From Proteobacteria bacterium UBA6921 (GTDB taxonomy: Bacteria > Pseudomonadota > Gammaproteobacteria > SG8-11), in contig DKAR01000030.1 in NCBI GenBank assembly GCA_002450895.1, forward strand, positions 4,837 through 14,711: DNA of 9,875 nucleotides, read 5' to 3'. Positions 1 through 8,148 of the stretch are shown here, piece by piece. The notes below the pieces were generated by a model. That model saw only the letters and a program-made list of their open reading frames with translations. It did no database searches and was not told the DNA's origin. Numbering within the stretch: position 1 is the stretch's first letter; the number at the start of each line of letters is the position of its first letter. A program made the position numbers and the translations under genes.

Positions 1-1374
1 AAGGAGCGCCGCGGCGACTACCTGGGCGGCACCGTGCAGGTCATTCCGCACATTACGGATGAGATCAAGCGCATGGTGAAGGACGGTGCGCAGGGTGCAG
101 ACGTGGCCATGGTCGAAATTGGCGGTACGGTGGGTGACATCGAGTCACTGCCGTTCCTGGAAGCTATCCGTCAGATGGGTGTGGAAATGGGGCGCGAGCA
201 CACGCTTTATATGCACCTGACCCTGGTTCCGTACATCCCGGCGGCGGGCGAGTTGAAGACCAAGCCGACCCAGCACTCAGTAAAAGAATTGCGTTCGATC
301 GGTATTCAGCCGGACGTGCTGCTCTGCCGTACCGATCGGCCGCTGCCGAAAGACGAGCGCCGCAAGATTGCACTGTTTACCAATGTCGAGCAGGACGCCG
401 TAATTTCCGCACAGGACGTGGATACCATCTACAAGATTCCTGGTGAGTTCTTTGAGCAGCATCTGGACGACTTTGTCGTGCGCCGATTCGGTCTGAGCTG
501 TCCGCCTGCGGATTTGACCGAGTGGAATCGGGTTGTCGATGCGCTTGAACATCCCGAACACGAAGTCAAAATCGCGCTGGTCGGCAAGTACACCGGTTTG
601 GCAGATGCATACAAGTCGCTGAACGAGGCGCTTAGCCACGCCGGAATTCATACCCGCACACGCGTCAATATCGTCTACATCGATTCCGAACAAATCGAAA
701 AGTCGGGCACCGGTTGCCTGGCCGAGATGGACGGAATTCTGGTGCCGGGCGGTTTTGGCGAACGCGGCATCGAAGGCAAGATTCGTACGGTCCAATATGC
801 GCGCGAGAACAAGATTCCGTACCTGGGCATCTGTTTGGGCATGCAGGTCGCGGTGATCGAGTTCGCACGCAATGTTGCCGGACTGAAAGGCGCGCACAGC
901 ACCGAATTCAGCCGCGAAACGCAATATCCGGTGATCGCGCTGATTAAGGAGTGGACAACTGCAAATGGCAGCGTGGAGCGCCGTAGTGCAGAAACCGATC
1001 TGGGGGGCAGCATGCGTTTGGGCGGACAGCCGTGCCGACTGAAAGCGAAGTCACTTTGGCACAAGCTGTATGGCAAGGATGAAATCGTTGAGCGCCATCG
1101 CCACCGTTACGAATTCAACAATCGGTTCCGCATGCAGCTGGAGCAAGCGGGCCTGACCATTGCCGGAACATCGTTCGACGGCAATCTTGTCGAAACAGTG
1201 GAAATCGCAGATCACCCCTGGTTTGCCGCTTGTCAGTTCCATCCGGAATTTACATCTCGGCCTCGTGATGGGCATCCTTTATTTGTTGGATTCATCCGTG
1301 CGGCCAAGGAACGTCGTCTGGCTGCTCTTCATACTGAGTTGGCGGCGGATCGCGAACAGGCCGCGGGCGCATGA
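1..1374 (+). CDS. pyrG: CTP synthase (glutamine-hydrolysing), 5' end outside window
   Basis: CTP synthase makes CTP from UTP, ATP and glutamine in the cytoplasm, the last step of pyrimidine nucleotide synthesis. The reading frame is open from base 1, which starts at KERRGDYLGGTVQVIPHIT, a stretch found near residue 102 of the E. coli enzyme. About 100 N-terminal residues, including the ATP-binding P-loop, therefore lie upstream, and 457 residues are visible. The synthase half carries EIGGTVGDIESLPFLEAIRQ and KTKPTQHSVKEL. The C-terminal class I glutamine amidotransferase half shows VPGGFGERG, the nucleophile motif GICLGMQ (Cys) and the FHPEF His/Glu pair, so the triad is intact. RHRHRYEFNN is also typical. 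The GTG at 34 is internal and not a start. The stop overlaps the kdsA start (ATGA), pointing to co-transcription and translational coupling. Confidence 0.98.
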   Translation, partial: KERRGDYLGGTVQVIPHITDEIKRMVKDGAQGADVAMVEIGGTVGDIESLPFLEAIRQMGVEMGREHTLYMHLTLVPYIPAAGELKTKPTQHSVKELRSIGIQPDVLLCRTDRPLPKDERRKIALFTNVEQDAVISAQDVDTIYKIPGEFFEQHLDDFVVRRFGLSCPPADLTEWNRVVDALEHPEHEVKIALVGKYTGLADAYKSLNEALSHAGIHTRTRVNIVYIDSEQIEKSGTGCLAEMDGILVPGGFGERGIEGKIRTVQYARENKIPYLGICLGMQVAVIEFARNVAGLKGAHSTEFSRETQYPVIALIKEWTTANGSVERRSAETDLGGSMRLGGQPCRLKAKSLWHKLYGKDEIVERHRHRYEFNNRFRMQLEQAGLTIAGTSFDGNLVETVEIADHPWFAACQFHPEFTSRPRDGHPLFVGFIRAAKERRLAALHTELAADREQAAGA

Positions 1375-2201
1375 AGCTTTGCGGTTTCGAAGTCGGCTTG
1401 AATCAACCGATCTTCCTGATCGCGGGGCCGTGTGTCATCGAGAGCGAAGAGCTCGCGCTGGAGTCCGCAGGGCAGCTCAAAGACATTACGCGCAAGCTCG
1501 GAATTCCGTTCATCTACAAATCGTCGTTCGACAAGGCGAACCGCTCTTCGGCGCAGAGTTTTCGTGGCCTCGGAATTGAAAAGGGGCTCGAGATTCTCGC
1601 GAAGGTGAAGAAACACGTCGGCGTTCCCGTACTGACCGATGTTCACGAAGATACGCCGTTGGATGAAGTCGCTTCCGTTGTCGACGTATTGCAAACGCCG
1701 GCGTTCCTGTGCCGCCAGACCAATTTCATTCAGAGCGTGGCGCGAACCGGCAAGCCGGTGAACATCAAGAAGGGACAGTTCCTCGCGCCATGGGACATGA
1801 AGAATGTCGTCGACAAAGCACGCGCGACTGGCAATGACCAGATCATGGTGTGCGAGCGCGGCGTTTCGTTCGGCTACAACAATCTAGTGTCTGATATGCG
1901 CGCGCTGGCCGTGATGCGCGATACCGGTTGCCCCGTCGTTTTCGATGCGACGCATTCAGTGCAACTGCCCGGCGGGCAGGGGACAAAATCCGGTGGACAG
2001 CGTGAGCATGTGCCCGTCCTTGCGCGCGCCGCCGTGGCCGCCGGAATTGCCGGCCTGTTCATGGAGACGCATCCCGATCCGGACAAGGCGCTCAGCGATG
2101 GACCCAACGCTTGGCCGTTGCCGCGCATGGCGGAGTTGCTGGAAACGCTGAAGGCCCTCGATGCCGTCGTCAAATCGCGTGGCTTCGCCGAATTGAAATA
2201 G
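1371..2201 (+). CDS. kdsA: 3-deoxy-D-manno-octulosonate 8-phosphate synthase, metal-dependent type
   Basis: KdsA condenses phosphoenolpyruvate with arabinose 5-phosphate to give KDO-8-phosphate, the precursor of the KDO sugar of the LPS inner core. It is cytosolic. The 276 residues form one DAHP-synthase-type TIM barrel, close to the usual 280. Motifs are IAGPCVIES (residues 18-25), FDKANRSS (53-60), LTDVHE (88-93), NIKKGQFLAPWDMK (131-144), CERGVSFGYNNLVSDM (161-176) and SDGPNAWPL (242-250). Cys21, His195, Glu232 and Asp243 match the four metal ligands of the Aquifex enzyme (C11, H185, E222, D233) with a constant offset of ten. The E. coli enzyme has Asn in place of that Cys, so this one is predicted to need a divalent metal. 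The ATG sits in the pyrG stop (4-base overlap). No strong Shine-Dalgarno is visible, consistent with coupling to pyrG. Confidence 0.97.
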   Translation: MKLCGFEVGLNQPIFLIAGPCVIESEELALESAGQLKDITRKLGIPFIYKSSFDKANRSSAQSFRGLGIEKGLEILAKVKKHVGVPVLTDVHEDTPLDEVASVVDVLQTPAFLCRQTNFIQSVARTGKPVNIKKGQFLAPWDMKNVVDKARATGNDQIMVCERGVSFGYNNLVSDMRALAVMRDTGCPVVFDATHSVQLPGGQGTKSGGQREHVPVLARAAVAAGIAGLFMETHPDPDKALSDGPNAWPLPRMAELLETLKALDAVVKSRGFAELK

Positions 2202-2254
2202 TCTCCTTGAATGCTTCCTTCGTGCCTATCGTGAGCATTTCTCGTCAGTAGCAC

Positions 2255-2740
2255 ATGACCATACCGCTTCGCACCGGCCGCCATACCGCCGTGATCGATC
2301 GCCCCTTCGTTGTGTTTCTTGTGGGTATGCGCGTCAACGCCTGGTGGAAGGTGCACAAGTGGTGGCCGGTGGTGCGCGCCATGACGCGCATGATTCAGGA
2401 GTTACAGTCGGAGCCGGCGCATGGGTTTCTCCATGCCGAGTCCTGGTTTGGCCGCACGTCCATCATGGTGCAGTACTGGGAATCGTTCGATGCGCTCGAA
2501 ACGTACGCGCACGACCGGATGTTGCAGCATCTTCGGGCGTGGCAACAGTTCAATCTCGACGACAAGGCGGGTGGCGACGTCGGGGTGTGGCATGAAACCT
2601 ACGAAGTTGCGCCTGGAAGCTTCGAATGTGTCTACACGAACATGCCGCCGTTCGGATTGGGGCGGGTCGGGCGCTTGATTCCGGCAGCAGGCGAACATTC
2701 TGGTGCGCGTAAGCGTTTGCGCGGCGCCGGTGGTGCGTAA
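2255..2740 (+). CDS. DUF4188 / Monooxy_af470-like family protein
   Basis: This is a 161-residue protein that I recognise as the DUF4188 (Monooxy_af470-like) family, a small group with a dimeric alpha/beta-barrel-like fold related to monooxygenases. Its biochemical role is not established. The family pattern is complete: RPFVVFLVGMRVNAWWKVHK (residues 16-35), MVQYWESFDALETYAHD (71-87), GVWHETYEV (110-118) and ECVYTNMPPFGLG (124-136), ending in an Arg/Gly-rich tail. No signal peptide or membrane segment is evident. The ATG at 2255 keeps the conserved GRHTAVIDRPF lead-in. A later ATG at 2327 would cut into the core motif. No good Shine-Dalgarno precedes 2255, so expression may be weak or depend on read-through from kdsA 53 bases upstream. 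It interrupts the common kdsA-eno adjacency, which suggests a lineage-specific insertion. Family assignment is firm; function is unknown. Confidence 0.85.
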   Translation: MTIPLRTGRHTAVIDRPFVVFLVGMRVNAWWKVHKWWPVVRAMTRMIQELQSEPAHGFLHAESWFGRTSIMVQYWESFDALETYAHDRMLQHLRAWQQFNLDDKAGGDVGVWHETYEVAPGSFECVYTNMPPFGLGRVGRLIPAAGEHSGARKRLRGAGGA

Positions 2741-2763
2741 CGCACAAAACACCGGAGATTTAG

Positions 2764-2810
2764 TGCATTCGCGCCGCGAAGCGCATAAAATTCGCGCCGT
2801 AAATACGGTG
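2764..2810 (+). promoter_or_regulatory. Candidate eno promoter with a 10-base direct repeat
   Basis: Between the DUF4188 gene and eno lies a TAAAAT hexamer (2786-2791), a 5/6 match to the sigma-70 -10 box, about 40 bases before the eno start. The matching -35 region is poor (TGCATT at 2764-2769 with a 16-base spacer), so an activator or weak promoter is possible. The sequence ATTCGCGCCG occurs at 2767-2776 and again at 2790-2799, one copy on each side of the -10. CCGT-AAAT-ACGG (2797-2808) forms a small dyad just downstream. Assignment is by eye only. Confidence 0.4.
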
Positions 2811-2832
2811 AACTCAGGGAGTAAATTCAGTC

Positions 2833-4119
<1,287 letters not shown>

Positions 4120-4123
4120 ATGA

Positions 4124-4154
4124 TGTGGCGCCGAATGGCGCCACAAGATTGTTT
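4124..4154 (+). terminator. Hairpin after eno, probable intrinsic terminator or attenuator
   Basis: Five bases after the eno stop there is a perfect 9-bp inverted repeat, TGTGGCGCC (4124-4132) and GGCGCCACA (4137-4145), with a GAAT tetraloop. It is followed by AGATTGTTT, a weak and interrupted T-run. The stem is strong, but the poor T-tract suggests partial termination, or a 3'-end stabiliser for the abundant eno mRNA, with some read-through into ftsB. Confidence 0.65.
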
Positions 4155-4215
4155 GGCGGAGCGGCAATTCTCAAATTCGCATTACGTGTACCCCGGGACG
4201 GGTGGGCGTAGCAGT

Positions 4216-4221
4216 GAGGGG
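4216..4221 (+). promoter_or_regulatory. Ribosome-binding site that decides the ftsB start
   Basis: GAGGGG at 4216-4221 lies 10 bases before the ATG at 4232. It supports that ATG over the in-frame GTG codons at 4202 and 4214, which would have no comparable site and would add charged residues ahead of the membrane segment. Confidence 0.7.
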
Positions 4222-4231
4222 TGAGTACTCG

Positions 4232-4504
4232 ATGAAGGCGGTCTTGGTGGGTCTCGCGGTGCTCATTTCAGCACTTCAAATCAAACTCTGGTTTGGCTCC
4301 GGCAGTGTTCCCGAGGTTTGGCGTCTTTCACGCGCCATCGAGGAACAACGGGCCATGAATCTCGCGCTTACCGACCGCAATCGCGGTCTGGCGGCTGAAG
4401 TTCAGGATTTGCGTATCGGATACGCCGCCATTGAGGAACGTGCCCGTGCCGAACTGGGCATGATCCGAAAGGATGAGACTTTCTTCCACGTCGTGGAGCG
4501 ATAG
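4232..4504 (+). CDS. ftsB: Cell division protein FtsB
   Basis: FtsB is a bitopic inner-membrane protein that forms a complex with FtsL and FtsQ and helps activate septal peptidoglycan synthesis by FtsWI. The product is 90 residues, against 103 in E. coli. It has a short cytoplasmic end, one transmembrane helix (about residues 3-20, VLVGLAVLISALQIKLWFG), then a periplasmic coiled coil (about 30-70, RLSRAIEEQRAMNLALTDRN and onward). The conserved C-terminal block IEERARAELGMIRKDETFF (67-85) is the family hallmark, containing the region that contacts FtsQ. The ATG at 4232 was chosen for its ribosome-binding site and for alignment to the E. coli N-terminus; the frame is also open upstream to a GTG at 4202. 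ispD starts 12 bases after the stop, so the two are probably one operon. Confidence 0.95.
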   Translation: MKAVLVGLAVLISALQIKLWFGSGSVPEVWRLSRAIEEQRAMNLALTDRNRGLAAEVQDLRIGYAAIEERARAELGMIRKDETFFHVVER

Positions 4505-4516
4505 GGCGGGGTTGCA

Positions 4517-5215
4517 ATGTCCTATTGGGCCGTTGTTCCCGCCGCGGGCAGCGGCACCCGCATGCAGAGCGCGGTTCCCAAACAATACCTGACGCTGGCC
4601 GGCAAGACGGTCATCGAACACGCCCTGTCCCGTCTACTTACGCATTCCCGAATTGATGGCGTGATGGTCGCGCTGGCGCCGGACGATGAGCGCTGGTGCG
4701 CACTTGAATTCGCCACAAACAAACCGTTGCTCACGACGAGTGGTGCAGGGGAACGGTGTTCTTCGGTGCTGAATGCCTTGGATGCGCTGCTTGAGCGCGC
4801 TGATCCAGAAGATTGGGTGTTGGTCCATGACGCGGCGCGCCCTTGCGTGCGCCATTCCGATATCAGCATGTTGATCTCCAAGTTGAGTGATCACCCGGTG
4901 GGCGGGTTGCTTGGCATTCCGGTTCGCGACACGATGAAGCGGAGCGATCCCAACGATGAGGTCATACAGACCGTCGAGAGGAAACAGCTCTGGCACGCTC
5001 ATACGCCGCAGATGTTTCGTCTGGGTGCGTTGTGCAATGCATTGCGCGACGCCATCGACAATGGGGTGTTGGTCACCGACGAATCATCGGCGATGGAGTT
5101 GCAGGGCCTGAAGCCGAAAATGATTCAAGGGGCGACCGACAATATCAAGATCACGCGCCCCGAGGATTTAATGGTGGCTGAGTTCTATCTCAAGCAACAG
5201 GGAAGCAAGCACTGA
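4517..5215 (+). CDS. ispD: 2-C-methyl-D-erythritol 4-phosphate cytidylyltransferase
   Basis: IspD joins CTP and 2-C-methyl-D-erythritol 4-phosphate to give CDP-methylerythritol, the third step of the MEP isoprenoid pathway. The 232 residues are full length and form one Rossmann-like nucleotidyltransferase domain. Motifs are VVPAAGSGTRM (6-16, with Arg15 for CTP phosphates), PKQYL (21-25, Lys22), VHDAARPCV (103-111), GIPVRDTMK (133-141), TVERKQLWHAHTPQ (152-165, Arg155), VTDESSAME (186-194) and NIKITRPEDL (209-218, Lys211). These match the catalytic and substrate-binding residues known from E. coli. GGCGGGG (4505-4511) is the likely ribosome-binding site, 5 bases before the ATG. The stop TGA shares its A with the ispF ATG, so the next enzyme but one of the same pathway is translationally coupled. 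Confidence 0.97.
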   Translation: MSYWAVVPAAGSGTRMQSAVPKQYLTLAGKTVIEHALSRLLTHSRIDGVMVALAPDDERWCALEFATNKPLLTTSGAGERCSSVLNALDALLERADPEDWVLVHDAARPCVRHSDISMLISKLSDHPVGGLLGIPVRDTMKRSDPNDEVIQTVERKQLWHAHTPQMFRLGALCNALRDAIDNGVLVTDESSAMELQGLKPKMIQGATDNIKITRPEDLMVAEFYLKQQGSKH

Positions 5216-5688
5216 TGCGTATTGGTCACGGCTATGACGCCCATCGCCTGGTGACCGGTCGGCCGCTGGTGCTCGGCGGCGTCACAATTCCACACTCCCA
5301 CGGGCTGGAAGCACATTCCGATGGGGATGTATTGATCCACGCACTGTGCGATGCGCTGTTGGGCGCCGCCGGTTTGGGAGACATCGGCAAGCACTTTCCG
5401 GATACGGACGCTGCGTTCAAGAATATCGACAGTCGAGTCCTCTTGCGGCGTGTGGTTGAGGCGCTTGCGGGCAAGCACTTCGCCATATCGAATGTGGACG
5501 TTACCGTCGTCGCGCAGAAACCCAAACTGGCCCCGCACATCGCGGCGATGCGTGCGAACCTGGCGGCGGACCTCAATATCGCCGCCGAGCGCGTCAATGT
5601 GAAAGCGACGACCACCGAAGGCATGGGCTTTGAAGGCCGGCTCGAAGGCATTTCCGCGCATGCCGTTGCGCTGTTGAACGAACCCTAG
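5215..5688 (+). CDS. ispF: 2-C-methyl-D-erythritol 2,4-cyclodiphosphate synthase
   Basis: IspF cyclises CDP-methylerythritol 2-phosphate to MEcPP and releases CMP, the fifth step of the MEP pathway. It acts as a homotrimer with a zinc ion at each active site. The 157 residues are the normal length. The N-terminus MRIGHGYDAHRL gives zinc ligands Asp8 and His10. The third ligand is His42 in HALCDALLGAAGLGDIGKHF (42-61), the family signature, which continues to PDTD. The C-terminal KATTTEGMGFEGRLEGISA (130-148) binds the CDP moiety. No key residue is missing. AGGGAAG (5199-5205) inside the end of ispD is a good ribosome-binding site, 9 bases before the ATG, which overlaps the ispD stop by one base. 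The intervening pathway enzyme IspE is not in this window. Confidence 0.97.
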   Translation: MRIGHGYDAHRLVTGRPLVLGGVTIPHSHGLEAHSDGDVLIHALCDALLGAAGLGDIGKHFPDTDAAFKNIDSRVLLRRVVEALAGKHFAISNVDVTVVAQKPKLAPHIAAMRANLAADLNIAAERVNVKATTTEGMGFEGRLEGISAHAVALLNEP

Positions 5689-5734
5689 GCGTTTCTCGCC
5701 GTCGTCATTCCCACTCGAAGAATCTTATTGATCC

Positions 5735-6751
5735 ATGGATGAGCTGGCATTTGCACTCGGTTCGCCGCGTGCCACCGCGCGAATTCGCAGTACGCCGGAG
5801 GACTTTCAGGTCGACGAAGTTCTCGGCTTCGAACCTGACAACGACGGCGATCACGCGTTTCTGCAGATCCGCAAGCGCGGTACAAACACGGAGTGGCTTG
5901 CGCGCGAACTGGCGAAATTTGCAGGCGTGAAACCCGTGGACGACGGATACAGTGGTTTGAAAGACCGCCATGCCGTGACATCCCAATGGTTCAGTATCAA
6001 TCTGGCGAGGAAATCCGAACCGGATTGGGCACAGTTGAATTCAGACTCGGAAAACGTCCTGCACGTTACGCGAAATCGGCGCAAGTTGAAGCGCGGGGCG
6101 CACGCCGCAAATCAGTTCATTCTCGTGTTACGCGAAATTAAAGACGACGCCGGAGATATCGAACGCCGGGTTGCGATCGTTCGCGATTTGGGAGTACCAA
6201 ATTATTTTGGTGAGCAGCGTTTCGGCAGAGACGCACAGAATGTCGCCCGTGCGCGCGAATGGTTTGCCGGCGGCCAGTCCGTGCGCGATCGCCACGAACG
6301 AGGAATGATCCTGTCGGCCGCGCGCTCGTATCTTTTCAATCGGGTCCTGTCGCGTCGGGTCGCCGACGGCTCCTGGAATCAGCCATTGCCCGGAGAGGCG
6401 TTCATTCTGGATGGCACGCACAGTTTCTTTGTCTCCGACGCCATCGACGACGCGTTGCGCGAGCGTATTTCCAGATTCGATATTCACCCGAGCGGTCCGA
6501 TGTGGGGCAAAGGCGAGATTCCCGCGCGCGGCGCCGCAAGGGCGTTGGAAGAGAACACGTTGTCAGATGAGGCGGCGCTGTGCGCCGGTCTCGAAAACGC
6601 AGGATTGCGGCAGGAGCGTCGCGCGTTACGACTCCGGGTTGAGGCGCTCCAGTCAGAGCGATTGTGCGACGACGCGTTGAAGCTTTCGTTCGTTCTTGAA
6701 CCGGGCTCCTATGCCACTACGGTCCTGCGCGAATTTGTGAGCGCGACGTAA
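5735..6751 (+). CDS. truD: tRNA pseudouridine(13) synthase TruD
   Basis: TruD converts uridine 13 in the D-arm of certain tRNAs to pseudouridine. The 338 residues are slightly shorter than the E. coli enzyme (349). The catalytic motif GLKDRHAVTSQWFS (74-87) holds the nucleophile Asp77, matching E. coli Asp80. NQF at 126-128 matches E. coli Asn129 and Phe131 with the same offset of three. Further family landmarks are STPEDFQVDEVLGFEP (19-34), NYFGEQRFGRD (156-166), the TRUD-domain HPSGPMWGKGEIP (251-263) and the C-terminal LEPGSYATTVLREF (321-334). The ATG at 5735 is 46 bases after ispF and has only a weak purine stretch upstream, so expression probably relies on read-through from ispDF. In many gammaproteobacteria surE and pcm follow; here the next gene is convergent, only 8 bases away. 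Confidence 0.96.
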   Translation: MDELAFALGSPRATARIRSTPEDFQVDEVLGFEPDNDGDHAFLQIRKRGTNTEWLARELAKFAGVKPVDDGYSGLKDRHAVTSQWFSINLARKSEPDWAQLNSDSENVLHVTRNRRKLKRGAHAANQFILVLREIKDDAGDIERRVAIVRDLGVPNYFGEQRFGRDAQNVARAREWFAGGQSVRDRHERGMILSAARSYLFNRVLSRRVADGSWNQPLPGEAFILDGTHSFFVSDAIDDALRERISRFDIHPSGPMWGKGEIPARGAARALEENTLSDEAALCAGLENAGLRQERRALRLRVEALQSERLCDDALKLSFVLEPGSYATTVLREFVSAT

Positions 6752-6759
6752 TCGAGAAA

Positions 6760-7977
6760 TCAGGTTTCTTCCGGCGGCTTCAAACGACGAAAGCTGTGGT
6801 ACAGCAGCAGGTCGTACACAATCTTCAACGATCCCGCGATGACCAGCGGCGCTCCGGACCACAGCGCGCTGCCGAGCAGCAGTCCACTCAGCGCCGGCGA
6901 GGCCGCGGCACCGACCGAACGCGCGACGCCGGTGATGCCACCCGCGGCTGATCGCTCGCTCGGATCCACCACCGCCATCGTGTACGACTGCCGTGTCGGC
7001 ACATCCATCTGGCAAATGCAGTAGCGAAGCAACAGCACCGCAACGGCGGATTCGAACGACGGCATGAACGGCACAAGGATCAACAGCACATTGGCCGGAA
7101 TGTGGGTGAACACCATCGTATTGATCAGGCCGATCCACCGGGCGATTCGTGCCGCGGCGAGGAAGGACAGCGCCGCCAGCAGGTTGGCCGCGAAGAAAAC
7201 ACCGCCGAGCGCCGCCGCATCCACACCAAACTGTTTGTGGAACCACAGGACGAGAAGGCTTTGCACGATGAAGCCGCCGGCAAACGAATCGATTGCAAAC
7301 AGCGCGCTGAGTTTGGCCACTGTGCGAGCGGACCGGTGCAGTCCGAAGCGGGACGACAACGTTGCCGTGGTATCGCGAGCGACCTCGACCGCGGGCGAGA
7401 GCCGCGAAAACAGGAACATCATGATCACGCCCAGAACGCTGTAGGACACGAGCAACATGTGATGCGCAGCCAGCGATGGCACGTCCGCGCTTTGAAGCGC
7501 GTGGAGAACGCCACCACCGCAAAGTGCGCCGAACGCTGTGGCCGCCGTACCGGTCAGGTTGTACCAGGCGAGGGTGTGCGTTCGCGTTGTGTCGCCGGTG
7601 ACCTGGGACAAGGCCGCCTGTTCAACGGACAGAAAGGGCCCGATCTCCCCGCCGCTGGGGCTGATGACGCCGACGATGGCCGCCGCCGCCAGCCACCAGA
7701 ATTCGTCCGTCCCGGCGAAGACCAGACCTACCAGCACAATCAGCAGGGAACTCCACTGCAGGATCCGTCGGCGGCCATAGCGGTCCGCTCGGGTGGTAAG
7801 CCAGAGTGAGATCGCGACATCGCCCGCGAGGGCCAGGGTAAACAGCAACCCGATCCGGGCCGGTGTGTACCCGATTTGGGTCAGATACAGAACCAGGGTG
7901 ACCGACAAAAAGCCGAAAGCGAACAACCGGACCGCCCGGGCGGCAAAAAGCAGGCGGAGATCGCTGGGGCGTGGCAC
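6760..7977 (-). CDS. Major facilitator superfamily (MFS) transporter
   Basis: The 405-residue protein is strongly hydrophobic, with about 12 predicted membrane helices and a hydrophilic central loop around residues 191-220, the standard layout of two six-helix halves. A motif A-like loop, RADRYGRRR (63-71), follows the second helix. PSGGEIGPFLSVEQAALSQ (107-125) and DVPTRQSYTMAVVDPSERS (325-343) look like subfamily signatures, and the latter resembles drug/sugar-efflux type MFS proteins. The substrate cannot be told from sequence. The start is GTG (complement of 7975-7977), supported by a GGAG ribosome-binding site on the minus strand (complement of 7985-7988) with a 7-base spacer. It converges on truD with an 8-base gap and diverges from the DGQHR gene. 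It occupies the place where surE is usual. Confidence 0.88.
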   Translation of the reverse strand: MPRPSDLRLLFAARAVRLFAFGFLSVTLVLYLTQIGYTPARIGLLFTLALAGDVAISLWLTTRADRYGRRRILQWSSLLIVLVGLVFAGTDEFWWLAAAAIVGVISPSGGEIGPFLSVEQAALSQVTGDTTRTHTLAWYNLTGTAATAFGALCGGGVLHALQSADVPSLAAHHMLLVSYSVLGVIMMFLFSRLSPAVEVARDTTATLSSRFGLHRSARTVAKLSALFAIDSFAGGFIVQSLLVLWFHKQFGVDAAALGGVFFAANLLAALSFLAAARIARWIGLINTMVFTHIPANVLLILVPFMPSFESAVAVLLLRYCICQMDVPTRQSYTMAVVDPSERSAAGGITGVARSVGAAASPALSGLLLGSALWSGAPLVIAGSLKIVYDLLLYHSFRRLKPPEET

Positions 7978-8056
7978 GGGACGGCTCCGATGGGTGGGGT
8001 CAGACGGTGCTAGGCTGTGGGCGAAGCCCCTGTTTTGTCAAACATTGTACTGGCCT

Positions 8057-8071
8057 CAGGGGGCGCCCCTG
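8057..8071. repeat. 15-base perfect dyad CAGGGG-gcg-CCCCTG
   Basis: Two 6-base arms are exact inverted copies separated by three bases, placed about 90 bases before the DGQHR gene and 80 bases from the MFS start. The size and symmetry suit a dimeric DNA-binding protein acting as operator, but a GC-rich sequence can produce this by chance. Confidence 0.4.
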
Positions 8072-8142
8072 TGCGATAGTTTGGCGGCCTTGCGGGCTGC
8101 CGTCCGTCCCCGCCGGGAATAACAGGAACTTCGTGGTCTTAA

Positions 8143-8148
8143 GAGGGG
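8143..8148 (+). promoter_or_regulatory. Ribosome-binding site that decides the DGQHR gene start
   Basis: GAGGGG at 8143-8148 sits 9 bases before ATG 8158. The in-frame TTG at 8152 is only 3 bases from this site, too close for normal initiation, so ATG is preferred. Confidence 0.7.

Noticed and set aside
277..924. Long antisense frame of 215 codons within pyrG
   Set aside because: The + strand encodes unmistakable CTP synthase motifs over the whole stretch. The antisense product has no recognisable pattern or ribosome-binding context.
2202..2254. Possible promoter (TTGAAT at 2207-2212) ahead of the DUF4188 gene
   Set aside because: No -10-like hexamer at acceptable spacing, so there is no support beyond one hexamer.
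4202..4231. Longer FtsB start at GTG 4202 (10 extra residues)
   Set aside because: No suitable ribosome-binding site, and the known FtsB N-terminus begins just before the membrane helix, matching ATG 4232.
5688..5700. Small dyad GGCG-TTTCT-CGCC directly after ispF
   Set aside because: Only 4 bp of stem with no T-run; too weak to call a terminator, and truD 35 bases on probably needs read-through.
6653..7522. Second minus-strand frame of 289 codons overlapping the MFS gene and the end of truD
   Set aside because: The alternative MFS frame gives the hydrophobic helices and motif A; this one is Arg/Gly/Cys-rich and crosses into truD.
7102..7809. Open frame of 235 codons on the + strand opposite the MFS gene
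   Set aside because: It lies fully antisense to a clear membrane transporter. Its translation is rich in Arg, Gly, Glu and Gln with no recognisable domain, as expected from the complement of a GC-rich hydrophobic gene.
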